Source: DYMC01 sp035406705 (lineage in GTDB: Bacteria; Verrucomicrobiota; Lentisphaeria; Victivallales; GWF2-50-93). Taken from it: 10,142 nucleotides of DNA. The notes beneath the pieces were generated by a model. The model saw only the letters and a program-made list of their open reading frames with translations, did no database searches and had not been told where the DNA came from. The DNA is taken from the NCBI GenBank assembly GCA_964426675.1, contig CAYRRM010000062.1, forward strand, positions 1 to 10,142, in the 5' to 3' direction. The stretch's first letter is position 1, and every line of letters starts with the position of its first letter. Of the stretch, positions 7,501-10,142 are shown one piece after another. Both the position numbers and the translations under genes were made by a program.

Positions 7501-8113
7501 TTTTAGGTGGTTTTTCAGTGTAAAATGCTAAAATAGATGGAATTTCAAGAAGTGAAAAAGAAATAAAGTTTTCGTCTCCTGGTTCAAGTTCTAAAGGACC
7601 TATTGATACTTTTAATCTTCTAGTAGACCTGAAATATACTGCTTTTATTTTTGAGATGTCTATTTTTTTCATTTCTTTATTTGTGAATTTATCCCATGTC
7701 AATCTTTTATATTCCCATTCATTATTAATAAGATAAAACTGATATTGGAATTCACCTTCCTCAGTTAATAATCTTAATTGAATGTAGCTCCCCGAACCAT
7801 CTCCTTTTATCCAAAAAGAAACTCCTTTAAATTTTCTATTTCTCCATTCACCTTTACCTTCAAAGAATCCTTTTGGTCTGAAAACTGATTTTTTACCTTC
7901 TTCTTTTACTTCATATGTAATTGCTGTTTCTAAATCAGGAGTTTTTTCATTAAAATTTACTGTTGATGCTCCAATAACCTCCCAAATTTCATTTTTTGAA
8001 AAATCTGCAAGAACTACCTTACCATTGGGTCCTTCATAAGGTTCAAATGCTAAAACTACTGTTGTAGAGAAAAACAAACAATCTAAAAACAATATTTTTT
8101 TAAGTATATTCAC
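4550..8113 (-). CDS. Secreted multidomain GH20-like glycoside hydrolase with CBM-type modules
   Basis: From GTG 8113 this is about 1187 residues. Numbering here counts from TTG 8125, four codons earlier. A signal peptide (NILKK, hydrophobic core, cleavage near VVLA-FEP at 26) indicates export. Residues ~35-190 look like a CIA30/CBM11-type beta-sandwich (FKGVSFWIKGDGSGSYIQLRL). Residues ~205-395 are CBM9/DOMON-like (PKIDGMPDENCWKLA ... VYLDDCLELFIN). Residues ~505-645 resemble the GH20 N-terminal domain (FEGYSLFIDEKGIIIIGCDEAGLYYG), and ~655-960 the TIM-barrel. The catalytic Asp-Glu pair of GH20 is at D804-E805 (ICHDEWW), with CHDE replacing the common GGDE. GH20 enzymes release terminal GlcNAc or GalNAc by substrate-assisted catalysis. 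The TTG at 8125 lies in the inserted IS end; GTG 8113 gives a cleaner signal peptide and would fall 18 nt after the pilin stop before insertion. No clear ribosome binding site precedes either. Strongly AT-rich. Exact glycan unknown. Confidence 0.85.
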   Translation of the reverse strand: MNILKKILFLDCLFFSTTVVLAFEPYEGPNGKVVLADFSKNEIWEVIGASTVNFNEKTPDLETAITYEVKEEGKKSVFRPKGFFEGKGEWRNRKFKGVSFWIKGDGSGSYIQLRLLTEEGEFQYQFYLINNEWEYKRLTWDKFTNKEMKKIDISKIKAVYFRSTRRLKVSIGPLELEPGDENFISFSLLEIPSILAFYTEKPPKIDGMPDENCWKLAIEYKLLYCINSNIPPKEMTMFKLLYDENNLYFSAILDCKDTSKLKTTRKKDGNDVYLDDCLELFINSNRDMQTYHHFMVNSQGYKGTIRKYYDKVKDSVIIDTKWVGNWEVKCKIEDKWYIEGAIPISEVMLKKNLYGESVFFQVGRENHTSGEYSSVFKTDRFPSSKNFGLLTFVLPSNKHLKFDNIYLEKTTSGKFKIEGILFSDTGENEYEIFAEIISPVGQRFFNKKLIRFNEPANNFSITLDYPSECEGEHRICLKAVSSSGIGWKVFKFQNFLPETTKYGDIIINPHPKNLQWGDGFLQVDSNYKIYLSKNATERTEKTAKFLSDELNNFTGLKFEIIRSDTSFSNYPVISIVKPEICFSFYNEKIFIDLINEIKNLQFEGYSLFIDEKGIIIIGCDEAGLYYGVVSLMQIVKGSLLNEKKNLIKKCKIIDYPDLKYRYYHESPGWGRKKEEKEKVVKWYKEYIKNFVAGQKFNMLCFNIDNQFTFSNPDLNTKAFITKDQYLEIAEFCKDHFIEFIPSLETGGHFNWVPKNKFPQFFEDGFTRQANVSHPHFYKFIFPVMQELIPEGCKYFNICHDEWWASPSADVTDKLNGIPRKEIFLKYVLDQYKWLREKGIRPMMYGDMLLKNHNGDDPGARKGLYEITKLLPNDIIIINWSSGVDPDSNKFFHNLGFEVICASNGFRPCVSDRNIVSGFGMLCYGFSFLMSGIVNDDFTLNYGYTSLLRTADYAWNIKNDTGFPVQEFERNKGKNVCAIGSVKPNPHRSSAFQIISLRKYVNSNLKDITGAELKISSAKNQFGFIPMEILKPKENEEKSLIVLNSEEKPIDIEINEPFSSIYFLHGCYIPKEKREEFFKQSSNFIWGVPIATYTFVYEDNTWERTEARFGLNILDISPPNLRSRYMSDIRYFWEGENDKEQPAFLYQYEWVNPNPNKKIKKIILQKTDTEAIAIIFAITARNVRWEEK

Positions 8114-8120
8114 AGTAGTG
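8113..8120. repeat. Target-site duplication CAGTAGTG, left of the IS4-family element
   Basis: The same eight bases recur at 9073-9080, immediately outside the other end of the element. Its first base is the first base of the presumed GTG start of the GH20-like gene on the minus strand, so the insertion fell exactly before that codon. Confidence 0.8.
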
Positions 8121-8140
8121 TCCAATAAAAATTTAGTCCT

Positions 8141-8946
8141 TTAGAACAAACTCAATTCATAGCAAAGGTCTGGTAGTTGTTCTACCTTTTTGAGACTTAA
8201 GTTTAGCATCTCAATAATATCAGCCCGCCGAAACAAGCATTCCTTTATTATCCTGTTCATCAGAGATAACATCTTGTCTGGTATTGACCTGGTGCTGTCC
8301 AATTACCTGATACTGGAGGTTCTCCTTCGCCCGGGTGACGAAGTAGGTCTTTTGTTGCGTAAGACCATACAGCCATTGGAAATCTATATAGGCTTTATCT
8401 ACCACCAGGATGCTGTCCAAAGATAAGGGTAAAAAAAGATTTTTGGCTACTTTCACCTCATGCTATCTGGCATCAGTCACCACCAGAAAACCTGGGATTG
8501 TGCCCCGTAAGTCTAAAAGGGTATGTAGTTTCAAAGCCCCTTTCCTTTTCCGAAACTTCGCCCAGGGAAACATGGATAAACAAAACTCTATCACAGTTAC
8601 ATCTAAAATGGCCAGCGGGTTCCCGAACCGGAAGTTATGCCGGGGTGTAATATCTTTACATCTCTTGAGGAGATAATAAAAAGATTTTTCTACAATCCGA
8701 TAGGGTCTTTTGCTGTTGGCACAGGAGATGGTGGAACGCACCGCATTTACCACACCCAGATGATACCAGTGGTTCTGCTGCATCTTTAACCCGGTCTCTA
8801 TGTCCCGCAGGCTTTTCTTCCCCGTTATCTGGCATAAACATTCACCAGCAACTGCCTTGCCACGCGGTAAAGTGTCTCGTATATCGGTTGGCTTGTTCGC
8901 TGACTGCTTCTTGCTCAAACTCATATCGGGGCAACACATTTAGCAT
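8141..8946 (-). pseudogene. IS4-family transposase, multiply broken
   Basis: The N-terminal part reads MLNVLPRYEFEQEAVSEQ from 8946 and then shifts frame around 8840-8870. The central part (SLRDIETGLKMQQNHWYHLG ... FRFGNPLAILDVTVIEFCLS ... FPWAKFRKRKGALKLHTLLD) is recognisable IS4-type transposase with the first catalytic Asp in LAILDVT. An in-frame TAG at 8463-8465 follows VVTDAR, after which the same frame resumes with HEVKVAKNLFL and holds the second Asp in SILVVDKAYIDF. The frame ends at 8220, and the expected YRxRWxIE region with the catalytic Glu is absent. A short stretch ending YELSLF and a stop at 8141 may be the original C-terminus. Frameshifts, a nonsense codon and an internal deletion make it inactive. 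Family assignment by motif recognition. Confidence 0.85.
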
Positions 8947-9026
8947 CCGGTTGAATATTGGGCTAACATACTTCAGGGCGACCTCCTTGATTTTGGGTGC
9001 TGGATCTCTTACGAAAACTATTCTAC

Positions 9027-9042
9027 CCGACCAGGAGGTCGG
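9027..9042. other. Perfect hairpin near the IS4 element's 5' end
   Basis: CCGACC (9027-9032), loop AGGA, GGTCGG (9037-9042). It lies between the element's right end and the transposase start. Hairpins in this place in many insertion sequences block expression from outside promoters. It could also cut transcription from the pilin gene into the downstream hydrolase. No T-run follows. Confidence 0.5.
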
Positions 9043-9072
9043 TCCTGAAATCTTCCCAAAACTTTAATTGGA

Positions 9073-9080
9073 CAGTAGTG
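9073..9080. repeat. Target-site duplication CAGTAGTG, right of the IS4-family element
   Basis: Identical to 8113-8120. Removing the element plus one copy rejoins the pilin stop region to the GTG of the GH20-like gene with 18 nt between them. Confidence 0.8.
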
Positions 9081-9091
9081 ATATATTTATT

Positions 9092-9820
9092 TTATTCTTT
9101 TTCAAAACTCCAAACACCATCCCTATAGTATCCAAAAGATGGATGCCAAGCCCACCTGATTTTTTCTCCTCTACCACTTCTCCCCGGTGCTGTCCATTCA
9201 ACACTCCCATCTGTTTTTGCAAAATTCATACCATTATTATGTCTCCATGCATACTCTCCTGTTTCACCAAAATGAGAGTAACTTGCATCATGTGTATAAC
9301 CACAATATCCTTCATAATCAATTCCACCAAAAGTAGTTTTATATTCTAAAAGTAAACAGAGAGGTCTTGGTATCTTCCCAATCTTCCAGTTTGCTGTCAT
9401 TGTCCCTTCTGTTAAACCTTCATATTTATCTCCAAGAGGTGCTAAACATTGGTTCATACTATAACCGCGAGACCTTCCAGCAACAATACCATATTGTTTC
9501 ATAACTCTTCCACTTGGACAATGAAAAATAGAAGGTGTCCACTTATTCCATTTATAACTAATATAATCTGATATCATTCTATCCCATGCCCATCCTTCTT
9601 GAATTGCGTAGTAGGGCCAATATCCATCATAGTCCTGAGTATACATAATTGGTCCCAATGCTAATTGTTTTAAATTGTTCACACATACTGACTGTCTTGC
9701 TCTTTCTCGTGCTTTAGATAATGCAGGTAATAACATTGCAGCAAGGATGGCTATTATAGCCACCACTACAAGCAATTCTATTAATGTAAACCCACACCTT
9801 CTCAAAAATTTCCTTTCCAT
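9092..9820 (-). CDS. Type IV pilin-like/pseudopilin with C-terminal H-X9-DG motif
   Basis: This 242-residue protein has a class III prepilin leader: MERKFLRRCG, cut by prepilin peptidase before F11, with the conserved Glu at position +5 (E15) and a long hydrophobic helix (IELLVVVAIIAILAAMLLPAL). The ALSKARERARQSVCVNNLKQL segment continues the N-terminal helix as in the large PVC-type pseudopilin families. Near the C-terminus HNNGMNFAKTDG (H194 to G205) is the H-X9-DG signature. Such proteins are inner-membrane-anchored and assumed to assemble or act with type II secretion/type IV pilus-like machinery; individual roles are mostly unknown. The start is well supported by AGGAGGTG 6-7 nt upstream. 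It is followed by an insertion sequence and then the GH20-like gene, so it was probably first gene of the glycan operon. The second pilin leader at 3653-3709 is nearly identical in sequence. Confidence 0.93.
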   Translation of the reverse strand: MERKFLRRCGFTLIELLVVVAIIAILAAMLLPALSKARERARQSVCVNNLKQLALGPIMYTQDYDGYWPYYAIQEGWAWDRMISDYISYKWNKWTPSIFHCPSGRVMKQYGIVAGRSRGYSMNQCLAPLGDKYEGLTEGTMTANWKIGKIPRPLCLLLEYKTTFGGIDYEGYCGYTHDASYSHFGETGEYAWRHNNGMNFAKTDGSVEWTAPGRSGRGEKIRWAWHPSFGYYRDGVWSFEKE

Positions 9821-9846
9821 CTCGCACCTCCTGTCTTTATTCTATT

Positions 9847-10011
9847 TACTATTTGTACCCTGGCAAAATGTTAGTTCGTATATTAGTCCTTGTGAAGTTT
9901 CCATAATCTGTCTTTTACAACTGATTTTATTATTTGTACGTTAACGATACGTTAGTTAGTAAATTACTCCTTGTGAAGTTTCCATAATCTGTCTTTTACA
10001 ACTGATTTTAT
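9847..10011. repeat. 81-bp tandem duplication upstream of the pseudopilin gene
   Basis: 9847-9930 and 9928-10011 are two copies with an 81-bp period. The last 44 bases (9887-9930 and 9968-10011) are identical, and extension to 61 bases (9870-9930, 9951-10011) costs only three mismatches. It ends 27 bp before the pilin start, within the likely 5' untranslated region. A CGTTAACG palindrome (9939-9946) occurs only in the divergent part of the second copy. It may duplicate a binding site or leader structure; no frame runs through it. Confidence 0.85.
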
Positions 10012-10065
10012 ACTCCCCTTTCGTGCCTGTCAAATTTTCACGTAGTGTAGGATATTTTCTGTAAA

Positions 10066-10094
10066 TTTATAGAGAGCGCTCCTTGACAATTGAA
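10066..10094 (-). promoter_or_regulatory. Candidate promoter with palindromic operator for the pilin-glycan operon
   Basis: On the minus strand TATAAA (10071 to 10066) is a good -10 box. A poor -35 match, TTCAAT (10094 to 10089), lies 17 nt upstream. The spacer contains the 8-bp palindrome GAGCGCTC (10074-10081), a core resembling LacI-family operators of sugar-utilisation genes such as the CebR site. A repressor there would block RNA polymerase. Transcription would start near 10058, giving a leader of about 240 nt that contains the tandem duplication. Confidence 0.35.
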
Positions 10095-10108
10095 GGCCGT
10101 GGTCCTTC

Positions 10109-10133
10109 TTTTAAGTAGTGAATCTACTTAAAA
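10109..10133. promoter_or_regulatory. Perfect inverted repeat TTTTAAGTAG-N5-CTACTTAAAA
   Basis: The arms are 10 bp (10109-10118 and 10124-10133) around TGAAT. The AT-rich stem and lack of a strong GC core make a terminator unlikely. The symmetry and position about 40 bp upstream of the candidate promoter suit a dimeric regulator's binding site. No gene is visible between it and the window end. Confidence 0.45.
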
Positions 10134-10142
10134 ACAGGGAGG

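Larger units (their letters stand above)
8121..9072 (-). mobile_element. IS4-family insertion sequence, 952 bp, internally deleted and decayed
   Basis: The ends match as inverted repeats: TCCAATAAAAATTT at 8121-8134 against TCCAATTAAAGTTT on the minus strand from 9072 (12 of 14). The element is bounded by the 8-bp duplication CAGTAGTG. Its transposase gene is fragmentary, and the element is several hundred bases shorter than its full-length relatives would be. It separates the pseudopilin gene from the GH20-like gene. A perfect hairpin at 9027-9042 may protect the transposase from outside transcripts. Confidence 0.85.

Noticed and set aside
8114..8125. TTG at 8125 as native start of the GH20-like gene
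   Set aside because: It lies within the inserted element's terminal repeat and cannot be the ancestral start; GTG 8113 begins a standard signal peptide.
8115..9078. 4-bp target duplication GTAG for the IS4-family element
   Set aside because: Shifting the boundary by two bases gives an 8-bp exact duplication, CAGTAGTG, with equally good inverted ends.
1..10142. CRISPR array, tRNA or rRNA genes
   Set aside because: No regularly spaced short repeats, cloverleaf with TTCGANNC, or rRNA-like conserved sequence was seen; the tandem repeat at 9847-10011 has only two adjoining 81-bp copies and no spacers.

Overview
The window looks like a chromosomal segment from an uncultured bacterium of the Planctomycetota-Verrucomicrobiota-Lentisphaerota/Omnitrophota kind. 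The main clue is a type II secretion-like pseudopilin with a C-terminal H-X9-DG signature beside a very large secreted GH20-type glycosidase carrying CBM-like modules. This combination is familiar from those phyla. The assignment is by gene style only. Every convincing gene lies on the minus strand, so transcription runs from high to low coordinates.

Layout from the right. Positions 9821-10142 are an upstream region with an 81-bp tandem duplication, a GAGCGCTC palindrome inside a candidate promoter, and a perfect 10-bp-arm inverted repeat. Then come the pseudopilin gene (9820-9092), a decayed IS4-family element (8121-9072, flanked by the 8-bp duplication CAGTAGTG), the GH20-like hydrolase (8113-4550), a PIG-L/LmbE-type deacetylase overlapping it by 4 bp (4553-3744), and the first 13-14 codons of a second pseudopilin (3709-3670). 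That gene is cut exactly at the end of an IS630-family element (2559-3667). Without the IS4-family element, pilin and hydrolase would be only 18 nt apart. I therefore read this half as one AT-rich operon, pilin-GH20-deacetylase-pilin, for handling an amino-sugar-containing glycan outside the cytoplasm, later damaged by two insertions.

Left of the IS630 element the sequence changes character: it is clearly less AT-rich and holds defence-type genes. A complete MntA-HepT (MNT-HEPN) toxin-antitoxin pair lies at 1385-2025. The 5' part of a type III-like adenine DNA methyltransferase (Mod) runs off the left edge (1-562). Both modules are preceded by the same arrangement: a ~159-bp non-coding block (827-985 and 2394-2551, about 96% identical), then a short reading frame beginning MRKLS.QEIERI. 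The short reading frames are much less alike than the non-coding block. This conserved leader in front of two unrelated defence modules is the most unusual signal here. It may be a structured RNA leader, a regulatory element or a small mobile unit.

How the parts relate: the IS630 element is the seam between the glycan operon and the defence region. Its right flank is a pilin gene, while its left flank is the end of the repeated leader rather than the rest of that pilin. The junction therefore arose by deletion or recombination and not by simple insertion. Both transposase genes are broken.
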